Positions 23,901 to 37,012 of a stretch of 64,000 nucleotides of DNA are shown here, piece after piece. The DNA is from Linyphia triangularis. Taxonomy: Eukaryota > Arthropoda > Arachnida > Araneae > Linyphiidae. Made by a program: the position numbers and the translations under genes. The stretch is taken from NCBI GenBank assembly GCA_963978545.1, contig OZ021725.1, positions 88,582,305 to 88,646,304 of the forward strand. Reading direction: 5' to 3'. Numbering within the stretch: position 1 is the stretch's first letter; every line of letters begins with the position of its first letter. A model generated the notes under the pieces. The model did no database searches. It saw only the letters and a list, made by a program, of their open reading frames with translations, and had not been told where the DNA came from.

Positions 23901-24663
23901 TCGGACTTATTTTCCACGTAAACTCATAAAATGATATATACATTTTGAAGATCATTAATTCAAACCCTTTCGCGTTTCAACGGGAAAGACATCTATTTTT
24001 AACAACTCTAGACTATCGGGTTTCGCTAAGCTAATTTACTGCATTTTGCGCTTTGGTGGAAATAAAGTGAGGGGGGGAGGGGGAGGGGTTGAAGAAAGGG
24101 GGGAAGGAAAAGATCCGCTGAGATGAAAAACTGAGTATTATGATCCTTTGAAAAAGGTAATTAAGCTGTTATTGAATACGCTGAAAGAAGAGAGACAGAG
24201 AAACAAAAAAATATCCTAAAACAGAAAGCTTATTACGGTGAAATGCGCATGATGGGAGCGTGGGGGGGGGGGGGGTGAACCCCCCATTAAGTATAAAATG
24301 AAACAAGGCTTGGGAATATATTTCCGCGAGGTACCCACACTAAAAAACAAAATAGAACTGTTTCAAAAGCGGCGGTGACAGCCCTAAGCTCGTGGCATTA
24401 GTCAAGGGCTGAAGTGAAGTAGGAAAAGAAAGGAATAGTTCGGTGCAATTGTGTCGTCAGCGAAAAGGATGCCGGGATGGTAGTGCTTGTTAAGAAGCTT
24501 ACGTTAATGCAAGGAACCATCATTTAAATAAATAGGAAAGGCTCGTAAAAAGCATTAGCGGCGAAACCAAATGCGGCATTAAAATAAAGGACGTCATAGC
24601 AAATACCACACTCTTTTTTTTTTTTTTTTTTTCCCAATTGATTGTCTGAAAGAATTCTATCAG

Positions 24664-24704
<41 letters not shown>

Positions 24705-26000
24705 TGGTTTATTGGAGTTGTTTTAAATTATCGTTTCCTGCTATGGATTAGGATATCAATTGTTTAATGTAGGGTACTGTAGGCTGTTAATAGATTATTA
24801 TCTCTTCAACTGTAAAGGTAAATTGATAATCCTTTAACTTTACGATGGTGGTAAATGATTTTGTTATGAAGGAAAATCTACCTATACATAATTCCCTCAC
24901 ACAGCCAAAAATAACGGCTATATTTGTAAAATAATATTGGCACACTGAACATTTATTTATATATCTACTATGCTGCCGCAGAATGGTGGAACCATTAGCA
25001 AGAATTTAATGGTGGAAAAATTAATATTGGTTGCACTGTCTCGGCTTTTAAAAAATAAAAGGTGCTTTAAGAGAAAATGAGAGGTTAGATTAAAGTTTTG
25101 AAAGACCTGAAATGTTACTACTGAGTACTGAAAGATTTATGAAAAATGAAAGACTTTTTTGCATTTGAATCTTATTGCAGAAATCGAAGACTATATAACT
25201 TCTATGGAGGGATTTTATTTCTCTGAGAGTCCATTAAGGGGAAGATCAATGGAAAGATTAGATTGTGTTTCAATATCGAACAGTAATTTGTGTACAGACG
25301 TATAAAACCTCGAGAACTTTAAAAATTTAGAATATATAGCCACGTGTTCTTGATGCGTGCTATCAAGTAAAAAGAAGGATGATTAAAGGTTTGCAAAGTA
25401 AAGTTATTCTTTTAAACAAATCCAAACAATTTATTTTTTTTAAATGCCAAAGGCCTACAATTAGCGAATCTGTACCGTTAAAATATGCCACAACTTAAAA
25501 TCACCAACTAAAATAGTCTAAAACACGTACTTTTTATTTTAAGCTCCACCACCATTTGGTGGTTTTGAAAATCTATTTAAGTGTTTCCAATGGTCCCTAA
25601 GTAAGTGACAAAATACCTTAATTTTAGACCGGTAAATCCAAAGCATCCTCTCCATCAAAATTGCATTTTTACGAGATTTAGGGCTTTTCTACTGTTGTAT
25701 GATATTTTCCTATATTATGACTCAAAACGAAGCAATGGTGCATTTTAGAGCGTTTGGTTAAAGTATAAGTTTATAATAATGGTTTATTAAGGAATGCCAT
25801 TTAAAACAGCGCATATGTTTAGTATACAAGATGTCCAATTCCAATGTCTTAAATTTATATAGACCATTATATTCAACACAAGGTTAAAGAACATAAGAAA
25901 AATGTAAAATTATATACAAGGACTCAAAAAAGATTTTAGAAAAAAAAATGTGGCGCACTTCAACGTGGGCTACCTAGTAGCTCTAAAAACATCCAAACCA
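20930..26000. other. AT-rich non-coding, two homopolymer clusters and one island
   Basis: No gene seen. A stretch at about 23830-24600 is less AT-rich, with G-rich runs at 24069-24090 and 24263-24276. T19 and T31 tracts lie at 24614-24632 and 24668-24698. A CACCCTGTATA string at 21963-21973 resembles a transposon end, but no partner was found. Confidence 0.45.
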
Positions 26001-26002
26001 AT

Positions 26003-26147
26003 CTGATGGCTACGTAGTTAGAGCTCTGTCCTCGCATGCCAAAAGTGCCGAGTAAAATCCTGGGTTAGGCATGGATATTCGTTGTGGTCCCACGTTAAGC
26101 TGTAGGTCCCGGCCTGCCGTCATTGTGTATAAAAATAGTGAAGGTTA
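26003..26147 (+). mobile_element. tRNA-derived SINE, decayed copy
   Basis: It aligns with the better preserved SINE at 60307-60478. Shared parts are CTGATGGCT at the head, CTCGCATGCC in the tRNA-like middle, GTTGTGGT/ATTGTGGT in the body, GTCCC-GCCTG, and CATTGTGTA followed by AAAAATA at the end. The A box (26007-26017, TGGCTACGTAG) is weak and the B box has decayed (about 26051-26061, AGTAAAATCCT). It is therefore an old, probably silent copy. Confidence 0.72.
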
Positions 26148-26149
26148 GG

Positions 26150-28429
26150 AGCTAAACAACCTGATAATATCCAGCCGATAGTCCAGTTCCAGCCATGTTC
26201 GATGTAGTACTTTCACAATCACAGTATCAATCACAGTATCAATCGCAGCAGTTATTGAGGTCCGAAGGTCTTCAACATAACGAAAGTTCCTAGAGTAGAC
26301 GTTGTCTTTGAAGAAGCCCGAAAAGAAAAAAAACTGTGGAGTGGCATCTGGAGATTTTGGTGTCCATATTAAAGCCATTTGATTCGTAACCCTTTACATT
26401 TAAATTTTTAATAACACTGTTTAGTTGCATAACAACACGTTTTCTTGATACTTGGAGAATATGTATGAGTTGACACCACAAATATTGAATTCAAAACAAA
26501 CGCAAATACTCAGATTTAACGGTTCAGCCGTTAAATATCTATTTTATACTTGACTGCACTTTACTAAACACAGACAGGAATAGATTTAATGCTTAAATTG
26601 TTACTCCCTGATGAAATGAATCAACTTATTTACATTAACTTCAATTCTAAGTCACTAAGTAAAGTTATGTAAATGACTAGAATGTTACTTTCGGATTATA
26701 GCATTTCTTTTAAATGTTAGGTTAAGAAAAATAAAATATATCGAAATAATATCATACGATGCATTAATGACATTGTTGATATAGCATAGTGAAGAATATA
26801 TTTCTTTCGTGATCCCATAATAATAAACTATTTTATATATTTTAGTACATTTTACGTTATATGTAGGTTAATTTATATTTATTAAATATAACGTTAAATC
26901 TAATAAAATATTCAACGATAATATTTTAAGGTGCACTAATAACATATATTTCATAGAGTAACAAAGTCTTCATTTGTGATTTTAATCATTCTAAATGTTA
27001 GAGTTTTCCTGTAATTTCTTTAAAAAATCATCGTCAGACAATAAAAAGTAAAATATTACAATTCAACTATTTTTATATGCTAGTAAAAACATATATCAAA
27101 GCTTAAAAAAATAAATAAGTTTCGTATTCTAACAACTCTTTTTTTACCTTTTAAGCTAACTAGTATATTCATATTTTAAATATTCTAATAGTTTTATTTA
27201 AGCTATTAAATTAAAATTATGAAGCTGACAAAAAAAATTGCAGATTTCATCAGAAAAGATTTCATCATTATACCATTGTCATTAACAGCAAGCGAATTTA
27301 ATTTTCTAAATAAATAAATGCCTAGCCAATTTAAATATTGTTCTAATTTGATCAATGTCACAGAAATAATGCTATTTATTTTAGTTAACGTGACCTGATC
27401 CCAGGTCCCTTTACAAAATTTACATTTTCCGTATACTATATATTAAAATTCTGTAACTTCTAAAATATACTGCTCTTAAAACCCCACAGTTGTTCAAAAA
27501 TTTCTTGCCCTATTTTAAGCATTTTTTGCAATTTCAATCACACCTTATCTGAAATAGTTAAAATTATCATAATTTTTTGGGAATAGTCTGTATAATTCTA
27601 TTAAAAACGTCTTGAAAAAGATGGAGCATATTTAAATACTATCATGTCAACTAAAATATTTCTTAAGAACTTACATTTTTGTGATATAGCGATTAAAACT
27701 TGTATGTTAACTTAATACAGTACGCTCATTTGCAATATTATACAATCCTTTAAAAATTGAGATTTACGATTCCTGATCTAATATTCATTTAAAAAATGTG
27801 TGTTATAATAGAGAACAGTTTATCATTTTCACGGCATAAGTCTTACATTGGAAATTTTTGTGGGAAAAAAGTTGCATTATATTGCCAAAATTTACGGTTG
27901 ACCGTTTGTCCGAGGTAACCAGAATTTTTTAAAAGGGCAACTTAAACAAAAACTTCAGTTCACTTTGGACAGCCAGAAATTTAATTTCTATTTTATAAAA
28001 TCATGTTTAGTTTTTATAATTAGGATAAAACTAATTAATTGAATTTCTAGCACTTATTTCGTATCCACTATGACCAATTTAACTTATTCGAGGTGAGACA
28101 CTTAAATTTAACCGTCAATCAATTACGCAGCTAGAAATCTCGTGATCGCCATTCCTTAAATCACATATATTTTACCCAATAATCTAATAACGTTTCATAT
28201 TCTGTAACACTGAAACATTTAAGGGAACTTGGTACCCTTATAACTTTTTTATTTTATTTAAGCCTTTAAAATTATAATTTTTACATATTTGGTTACTAAA
28301 TAATAAATAAATTTTATTTAAAAAAAGTTCACATATTGTTCTAAATTTTCAAAATTTTGAAATTTTTAAAAACATTTATAAATATTCAAATTTTTCTTTT
28401 TCATTTTTCAATATTTTTTCCTAATTAAA

Positions 28430-28460
<31 letters not shown>

Positions 28461-31190
28461 TATTTTTACTAACATACTCCAACTGCATAGGCATCGTATT
28501 TTGAATAAGTAAAATAGTTTTTGAGAAAAACGATAAGTACTGTCCCCGTGGGTAAAAAAAAGAAGCGTAAAAAAATATATTTTTCAACATTTAAATTTGT
28601 GAAAAAAATATGTTTTATTCAAAAATCCATGCCTATTTTTGTCAAATAGATATTAAGAATGACACACACAACATTTAAAGTCATTTCATTCATATTTGCT
28701 GAAGTTTTTGGATTTTTATTAAGGTGGGAATTCCAAAAAACACGAAGTGAGAAAAATGCTTTCGAAACATCAAAGGAGCTATTGCAGCTATGCTAAATTC
28801 TTCATAAAAATGTAATTTTTGCGCAATTGCAGTTATCGGATCAGCTCAAAAATTTGCCAGACTAATGTGAAAGTCTCAAAGATTATAAACACACAAAAAA
28901 AGTAGAAAATTTATATTTTTTGTGAAAACAAAGGGTCACAAGTCCTCTTAAGGGCAGCAAACTTTACTTGAAGGCAACCAAGACCACTTCAATGATTACT
29001 CTTAGAACACCCATAAAAAAATCCCAATATTCGACCCCTGATTATGTGCATAACATCAAGACAAACCTGGATGCATTAAGAAAATTTTTTATTGCAATAC
29101 GTTCAAATCATTTAAAAAACAATAAAAGAAAATTAAAAAAAAATAATAATATCTTACCCTTAGTACATCTCATTAAAATAAATACATTTCGACATTAGTA
29201 AACGACTCTTTGTTTTTTCTACGAATAAAATGTACCGTATTTAATTCTACCGATTGTTAGAGGGATTTAGTGGGTATTACAGTTAAGCCTTAGATGACAT
29301 CGGTTGTATTAATTTTGATTCTGTTTTCATCCCACTTAATAACATTCGCAAAAATAGTGTTATTTAGTTATACGAAAGTATCCGAGAAACAAATTATAAT
29401 TAAAATAAAGATTAGTGCACCAACTTTGCAATTAAAAGATTAAAATATGCAGTCAAATTAAAAGTCCCCAAAGGCATTTATGGGAGGATATTAAAAATCA
29501 CCTACATTCGACTCAACTTTTGACACACGCATTAAGGATATAGGCCTTCAGTAATGATATTTGTTTAATTGGACTTAATTTTTTAAAACAAAACTTTGTT
29601 GAATTAGGTTGTATTGCCTTTATTACTGGTGATTCTAGTATAATTAGCTTAATCCTTATATTGAGATTTTTAATTAAAGTCTTATTTAAAAACAAAATAA
29701 TTCCGATGTTAAATTATTGAAATACCAGGACTTACGTTAAATCAAGAAATTTGTAAGTTAAATTCATGACTATATCATACCTTACATTAAATCATGGCTA
29801 TACCTTGCCTTAGACTACCGTTAAAACCAAGTAGTTTTTGTTAAATTCATGTCTATACCGTAAATTACGATTTTTTTTTAATTAAATCATGAAAAAAAAT
29901 CTCTTCTCTTTGTTTAAACAAAATAATTACAATTCTAAGAAATAACTATTACATGCCGAATTCTAACATTGAAACTAAATATTGGCAATGTTTAACCAAG
30001 ATTATATCGTGTTATCTTTCAGTGAAATAAAAAAAATACATTGTTAAGTAATGATTTTACAATGTCTTTGAGACGAAGAATAAGCTTTTCAAGAAGCCAT
30101 CCTCGTTTCATATCCACCTATGGTGTTTTAAAACTTCCAACTTGAGAAAGGTAGATACGCTAGCAAATTTAACAGATTTGTTCGTCTTGCTTACTAGAAA
30201 ACTGTGGTGCTTTTTCAGAATTCCTTCCATGTGATGAGAAGATATATAGGGCAGATGTTTCAATAATATATGCACACCAATTTTAATTATTATTTTGGAA
30301 AAGTTGGAAGGGTTGGGGATCATACAATTTACTTAAAAAAGTTGCAATAAATGTACCTTTAAAGTAAACCTTTATTTAATTTACATCAAAGGGTTTCATT
30401 AATCAATTGAAAATTTCGATTAAAAAAAACTACTTCTGATTTTATTCGCAAATGTATGTCAGAAAAAATATAATTTAATTTAATTTTATTAAGATTATTA
30501 TTTAAATATTTATCGAAATCAATCTTATAATATTTTAAAATCATCAATTACTCCGACGTAAGGACTTCAATACCAACAAATTGTTCAGAAAAATTTTCGC
30601 TGCAAGGAAAACTTTTTAAGGTGTTCATTACAAATTAAATTATAAAATAAATTATAATGCATTTCTTTTTTTTAAGTTTATTTTGTTTAATTAAATTCTC
30701 TTTTAAAACAACTTCCAACTGCAAACCAAATTTTTTTTTTTTTTAATACACATCAGTTTTACATCGATAAATAAGATGAACCACTTTGACATTAGACTAA
30801 CATTTAACCAATTATATGAACGTTTCCAGCGAATTATGAATGGAAGACAAGTCATATTTAAACCAATAATCATCCTTGCACAACACACAATTTTTAAGAT
30901 TTTTAATATATATTTTAGTATTTATCTTTTTCTACATAATACATACACAAATGCCAACTCGTCTATTGATGTTCAGTAACTTATACGGATTTTTTTTATT
31001 CATTTTTACGTTTTAAAGACAATATTCTTACATTACGATGAATAATTATGAGATGCAATAGCGATTATTATATCATTTTAACACTCACGTAAATCTCGAC
31101 ACTAGCTAAAGTATAAGATTATTTAAGTAAAGTATAAGATTTATTTCTAAGATTTATAAAAACTATTTTATGTAGGTCTGATCCGTAGAT
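26150..31190. other. AT-rich non-coding, nothing recognised
   Basis: No gene could be supported. An AT dinucleotide repeat lies at about 28439-28463. At about 29730-29870 a short phrase (GTTAAAT-ATG-CTATA) recurs three to four times, a weak tandem repeat. Confidence 0.45.
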
Positions 31191-31215
31191 TTCGAAGATC
31201 GACCATACAACTGTA

Positions 31216-31296
31216 CAAAATCCGTAAAAACTACGGAAAATCCGTAAAGGCTACGGAAAATCTAAGCTCTACAGTAAACTACGGAAAATCCGTTAA
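31216..31296 (+). repeat. Short repeats of CTACGGAAAATCCGT
   Basis: The phrase CTACGGAAAATC-GTAAA occurs three times within about 80 bp, preceded by a partial unit. TACGGA-AAA-TCCGTA is itself an inverted repeat. It is possibly the end of an old transposon. Confidence 0.5.
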
Positions 31297-31759
31297 AAAG
31301 TTGGCATCTCTGCCTAATCCTACAGGCCTTTCTGCGCTATAGCAAGCCCATTCCAATATATTAATATAATTTCAAGGAACATTTCATAAATAATTTGTTA
31401 GATTATCTTGCTTTTATATTTCAAAATATGCTTTGACCATGTGATACACGAAACATACATTCATCACTGAATAATACCTTTTTATAACCCAAGCTTATGG
31501 AGACGTCTTTCAGAGATAAAACTGAAGATAACAAATATGGAATCAGCCACGGTCTTAAAAGTGCAAATCTCATATCTAAAGAAGATTTCCAACTTGTATG
31601 AATTTAAAGAATACTAAGCGCCAAATGGATCTAAAGCAGATACAACGTTATATAGATATTTACGAATTCTAGTTCGCCAAAACTCTATGAACACATCTCT
31701 ACATAAACCAGAATCTTCAACTTTAAAAATAAACTAGATCATTTTTTTCTACATGAGTT

Positions 31760-32324
31760 CAGTTTCCCATTTTCCCAATGGACCTAACACCCCCTCTGAT
31801 CTTCCAAAATAACTATTGAAAGCCGCCACTAACTTCCAAAAGAAGCTAAATCCCCCTTTAGCAAACAGAAACTTAGAAGAGAAGTTTTTGAGAGAGCCGG
31901 GAATTAAAAAGACTTTTTCGGCTGGATGGCGCTGATTTCTGTTTACATTCCAGCCCCGTGTGAAGTAGAGGGATATAAGAGCCGTTTCCTGGTTTTAAGA
32001 CGACATCGAAGCAGGTAAAAATAGAAATAAAAGGGAGAAAGAAAGGCAGGTTTTAAGATCATTGGAAGACGCGATCGTTATACTGTATTTTTCCCTCGTG
32101 TTTCCATCCTTCTAGTTTTCAATCTTTTTTTTTTTTTTTTTTTTTTTATCTCTAATTTTTTTCATTCCTGTTGCTTTTTTTTTATTCGCTTCAGCGGCAA
32201 GCAACAGACTGTTGCATTCTGTGAATCGGGAACAGAAATAAAAATGGATCGTTAAGCTGTAGTTGCTAAAATTGGGACACGACTCCAGAAGAGAGTGCCA
32301 TCTAGTGGACTTTTCTTGTACCAC
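31760..32324. other. Less AT-rich island with CTCF-like motifs
   Basis: Composition is more even at about 31760-32080, then a T23 tract follows (32125-32147). TGGATGGCGCTG lies at about 31924. At 32296-32308 the minus strand reads CCACTAGATGGCA, which fits the general CTCF consensus. These are motif matches only. The frame at 32112-32324 (-) runs through the T tract and is not a gene. Confidence 0.3.
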
Positions 32325-33840
32325 ATTTAGTAGTTTTCTTAAGTTTCGAGTTTTTCTGGGAATATGGAGGTTAAAATTTGAGAATTATTAATATAAAGAC
32401 ACAGTCAAACTGCTCAGTTAATAAATCATAGTTTCAAATTTTTACTGTACTTTTCTTTTCTCTTATACCTAATGAATGTTGAACGTACTTAAAATTAACA
32501 TTTTATGAGCTCAGTCTTCGGCCTATATAAGTGCGCATATACCTCAAGTTTTCGGGAATATATGTATCCATTTGAAACACATTGGTTTTATGATTAAAAA
32601 AAATACATTGGCCTATTTCCCGTTTGATAGGTTTAACCTTTTCCCAATCCTTTAAGAGTAATAGTTTAAACCACCAAAGATTACTTTTACTGTTTACAGC
32701 TTTTGAGCTATGTGTAGTTATTTAAAGTACAAAATTCAATTAAAAATATTATTTTAGTTTACATATTTATAATGCACTTTTCGATAGTACATCTTAAATT
32801 TGATGATATTTTATTTTAAATCATTCTAAACCACGCAACAGTAGAATTTAAAAAAATTCACTTATCCTTTACTGACATTACCTGACTATAGTTTTCAACT
32901 TCAGAGGTCATTTGTATTTTCCTCTTTAGTGTAACATAAACAGATAAGAATTCGTCAAGTTGTTCCGTCTCTAGGCGCTAAAGTTTTGATAATAATCGGA
33001 CGAAGAAGATCAATATAAGTATGATTTCAAATCAAACTTTTACCAGTTTTTCATGATCAATTCGGAAAATGATGCTGCTCATTTCCGTTTAAACACTTGG
33101 GGCTAAACGATGATAAAATAGATTTGTTTTGCAGTAATTCGATGAGGATGAAAAATACCGTGTGAACTTTGTCAACTTAATATACATTTGGAATCTCTGA
33201 CACTTTAAGACTTGGTAAATGAACACTTTTCTTAAATAAATCAGTATTATCGGTTCAATGAGTAATCATATTAGACACTTCTTTTATGGTATCCTTTCGA
33301 AGCAAAAATACCAAATATACCTTAAAAAACTGATTTTATTCATTTTTTCTTGCACACGGCAATATTTTAATTAGTATTTTTATAAGCAAAACCAACAAGA
33401 CTACGATTGAAAAACGAAAACACCACGTTCCTTCACAAATTTTATTTCTCCCGAAGCTGTTGAATTTCTCCTTTCTTGTGGAAAACGTTAAAAACTGCAT
33501 CAGTAGAGATAATAAAAACACGCTAGAAAGATTAAATATATCTATAGATATATAGATATATCACATGTGCCAAAATTTCTTTTCCAGAATAGAGAAGGGG
33601 GAAAAAAGCAAATATAAGCGAAATAAAAATTGCGAAGTAGATGGAGAGAAAAAAATGGTAGAGAGCGAGAGTACTGAAACGCAACATGGTCGAATAAAAA
33701 AAAAAAAAAAAAAAGGATGCAATAAAAAAAAAAATAAGAAAAGAAAAAAAAAATCAATCGAAGCTGTAGCCATGGAAGAGAAAGCAAGAATGCAGGGTAC
33801 ATTTTTTCCTAATTAATTGGAATAAAAAAAAAAAGGAGAA
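32325..33840. other. AT-rich non-coding
   Basis: No gene seen. An A19 tract lies at 33696-33714 and an ATAGATAT-type palindromic stretch at 33541-33560. The frames at 33542-33816 on both strands are low-complexity artefacts. Confidence 0.5.
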
Positions 33841-34350
33841 AGTTGGGATCTAGAGAGAAAAAATTCCGCTTCGAATTCTTCGTCGTCTATGTCAAGTCTC
33901 TTTTCCTCTAAGTTAATGAGCACATACTGCATTCAGAGCGCATGCGCAAGGGAAGTAAATTCCAACTTGGCGTAAGCAGGAGCAATTGTTACTCCTGCTT
34001 TTTCCCGTAACGATGTGCCTTACTATATTTTTTCTCCTTTTTTTCTGGGTTTTTTTTCTCTCTAGCCGTGGCATCATTAGATTCTTTAGTGTGCCACATG
34101 GCTCTTTATAGAAACTTTTTCTGTGATATTTGTTTGCGGCGTCACTTTTCTCTTCTATGGTATCCTATATTTCAGGCGTTGTTAAAGAAAGTCATGTAAA
34201 AGGATACGTTGTAATAGGATGCAATGTGGCCTAATTTACGTCTGAGGGAGTTACGTGGGTTAATCGGATAGCGTGCGTTCAACTTCCAATTATAATTCAC
34301 GCGGCTATCTTGTTTTTAGTTGCTTTGTTAAGTACTTTGGGATAGAATTT
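33840..34350. promoter_or_regulatory. Island with NRF1-type palindrome and hairpin
   Basis: GCGCATGCGC at 33938-33947 is a perfect palindrome matching the NRF1 core consensus. Twenty-six bases downstream, AAGCAGGAG (33974-33982) and CTCCTGCTT (33992-34000) form a perfect 9-bp stem around CAATTGTTA, a SOX-like core. The surrounding 500 bp are less AT-rich. This could be a promoter or enhancer. No adjoining open frame was found. Confidence 0.3.
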
Positions 34351-36040
34351 AATGTGCGGGGCAGACTTAATTAAACTGACTTCATTTAGAGGACTGTAGT
34401 ATATAAAAATGAATGATCTTCACGAAACTTTTAGAATTTTTTTAGACCATGTGGAAATTATATCTGAAAATTAAAAAAATAAGTTTTAGATGAATTTTTA
34501 AAATAAAAAATAGTTGTCCCAAGTAGTTTGTCAAGGAAAACAATTAAAGGAAATATATTCCAAAACATTCTGACATAGCTTTCATTTAGATCCACAATTT
34601 CATTCTTAGATTTCACGATAAATAACGTTAACTTCTGTAGAAGTTTTTAAAGTGACATAATTTAAATCTCGTTGGAAAATTTTTAACTGACATTAAATTT
34701 TACTTCTTAAATCTTTTTTCCGAAAACGAAATAATGTGTATGCCTACATTTATGAAATTATATTTATGATAGCATTAAATGTGTGACGTATAATCCTAAC
34801 CAAAAAGTGTTTATAATAATGTAATTAACTTATAAAATATGAGTTAATGTAAAAGAGAAAGCTGCTTTGTAAATTTAACCTTTTCTTAATTTTGCAAAAG
34901 AATCTTACGATGTAAATAATTTATATATATTTTATCGTATTTCAATATACATACTAAAAACTTTTGTTTATACTCGTAAACTTGCATTTATAAGCCTCAG
35001 AAAAATGAAATCCCAATTTCAAACTAATTCTCAAAAATGTTTTTCTCTCATGCATTGTTTCTATTTTAACTAGGGTTATAGTAAATTGTAATCTGAAATA
35101 AAAATACTTTAAAATGAACATTATTCGAATAATGCTTTAAAATTTGAACTTTATTGAAAACAACTAAATTTTATTAATATTTGCATAGGTATTTAAGCAT
35201 AGAATACCAAAGTATTTATCTAAAAATTCTATAAAGAACTTTTTCGTCATAATTGGATATACCATTTTTAAGAAAATAAGGAAACAACCTTTTATAGAAT
35301 ATTACGGGAAATTATTTAAAGGTAAAAGTAATTCCATTAAGAACTATTAATCCTAATTCCACTTTTATCTTGTATCTTCTATTAGATTTGCCATTTTGAA
35401 ATAAATTATATAACGGCATCCCAGATTTTATATAAAATCTACCATTGTATTTTTATATTAGTAAATGAACATTGTATTTAAATAACTGTAAAAATAGTTA
35501 ATCACATGAGTTATGGTAAAGTTGGTATTTTACTTTTGAAGTAAAAAGTATTTGACATACTGATATTTTTGAAAAGAGTTATAGGACAACAATGGTGTCA
35601 AGTTTACAATTAAATGAACTATTAAGTAGAGTAGTCATTAAATATGAGAATATATGTAACCTACTTTCTTACAATTAAATGCTTTCTTAATTTTAAAATC
35701 CAATATAACTAATACAATAACTAAATTTTATATGAAACATAATATTTATACATATAACTTTTCACACGTATTGTTTGAAAACTAAAGCAGTAATTTTATT
35801 CTTAATGCAAAAATCTATCCACACAATAACCTATTTATATGCGAATCTATTTCATATGTATTTGTTAAATTTAAAACCAGAAATTGTTTTTCGTATGTAA
35901 TACCTAAATCTTCTTTCTTGTTAAGTTATATATTTTTTTAATTAATTATAGTATTGACAAACCATGGAGAACTGTTATTTGAAAACAAACAGTCCACAGA
36001 ACGTTCTGGAAATTACTAGATCTCGTTGTGGCCTATTTTT
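34350..36040. other. AT-rich non-coding, nothing recognised
   Basis: Very AT-rich throughout. No gene, repeat or motif could be supported. Confidence 0.5.
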
Positions 36041-36041
36041 A

Positions 36042-36190
36042 TCACTGAATGAGAATTTCCGGTATTTGATCCAAATATATCGTCACTTTAGAGTAAATAA
36101 ATGAATGAGAATTGAAGAATGAATGAGAATCTCACTGAATGAGAATTTCCGGTATTTGATCCAAATATATCGTCACCTCAGAGTAAAGAA
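36042..36190 (+). repeat. Tandem duplication, 90-bp period
   Basis: TCACTGAATGAGAATTTCCG starts at 36042 and again at 36132. Identity is near perfect for about 50 bp up to ATATCGTCAC, so it is recent. A shorter GAATGAGAAT repeat lies between the copies. Confidence 0.88.
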
Positions 36191-36985
36191 GTGATAACAC
36201 CCCTCAAATCAATTTTTGATGCATTTGAAGCAGAAAGCAAAACCCATTGATTAGTAAAAAGCTTGAATTTGATCATTGCAACAGTTTTGTGGTAAATTAG
36301 TGAAACGTAAAAGCTCTATCTTGAGTTGAATCATCCTTGTACTCCTGAAAGCTTTCATAAATTGGTTAACACCATTTCACTATAATCAGATGATGTATGA
36401 AACGTTTTCTTGCTTGTTTTAAAATCTAAAACTAAAGAAATATCTTAAATGAGATTTAAAGTAGTATTTGGATTGATGATCCAGCACCAGTCAAATGATG
36501 TCCTAATATATAAAGCTTTGATTGTAGTTCTTGTTGGTTGGTTTGTACACTCAACCTACGCCGGAACCTGCTGCTTAACGTGGATTCCGAACCACAACGG
36601 ACATCCATAATTAATCCGGATTATATTTAGTTATTGTAATTCTAGACTAGGTGAAACTCCAAACTTTGAATAACTTTTGCCAATTACATAGATAACTAAA
36701 TTCTCACCGTTATCTCTTCACAAACCAGAATGAAAACCACCTTGATTCTCATTTTAATTCCTTACACGTTTCCTCTTACCAACTTAACATCTGAACTCCC
36801 ATTCCCGAGTAAGATGCTCGCATAAAACATCCAAATAATTGAAACGTTAACTGCTAAGTCTCTTCAACAGTAACATTGTTCACCGTCGTTTTTTAAAGAG
36901 AGGAGAATAAAGACCCCTCATTATGGTCGCCAAAGCTAAATGTTAATGAAATATATGTTTTTAAGTGATCATTAATTATGGTTAA
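36190..36985. other. Non-coding, moderately AT-rich
   Basis: No gene recognised. The patch at about 36530-36630 is less AT-rich (CCTACGCCGGAACCTGCTGC), function unknown. Confidence 0.45.
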
Positions 36986-36987
36986 AC

Positions 36988-37012
36988 GTTTTTCTTATTT
37001 TCTAGGTAAGTA
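36988..37012 (+). promoter_or_regulatory. Candidate recursive (zero-length exon) splice site
   Basis: A pyrimidine-rich tract, TTTTTCTTATTTTCTAG, is followed immediately by GTAAGTAC. An acceptor and a consensus donor thus abut at 37005/37006. This is the arrangement of ratchet points in long arthropod introns. ATTAAT about 30 bases upstream could serve as a branch point. It would imply that this position lies inside a long + strand intron. Motif evidence only. Confidence 0.35.

Noticed and set aside
24614..24698. Poly-T tracts as poly-A tails of minus-strand retroposons
   Set aside because: No retroposon body or target-site duplication could be found next to either tract.
33542..33816. Overlapping frames of 70-86 codons on both strands
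   Set aside because: They are created by A and T homopolymers and have no complexity.
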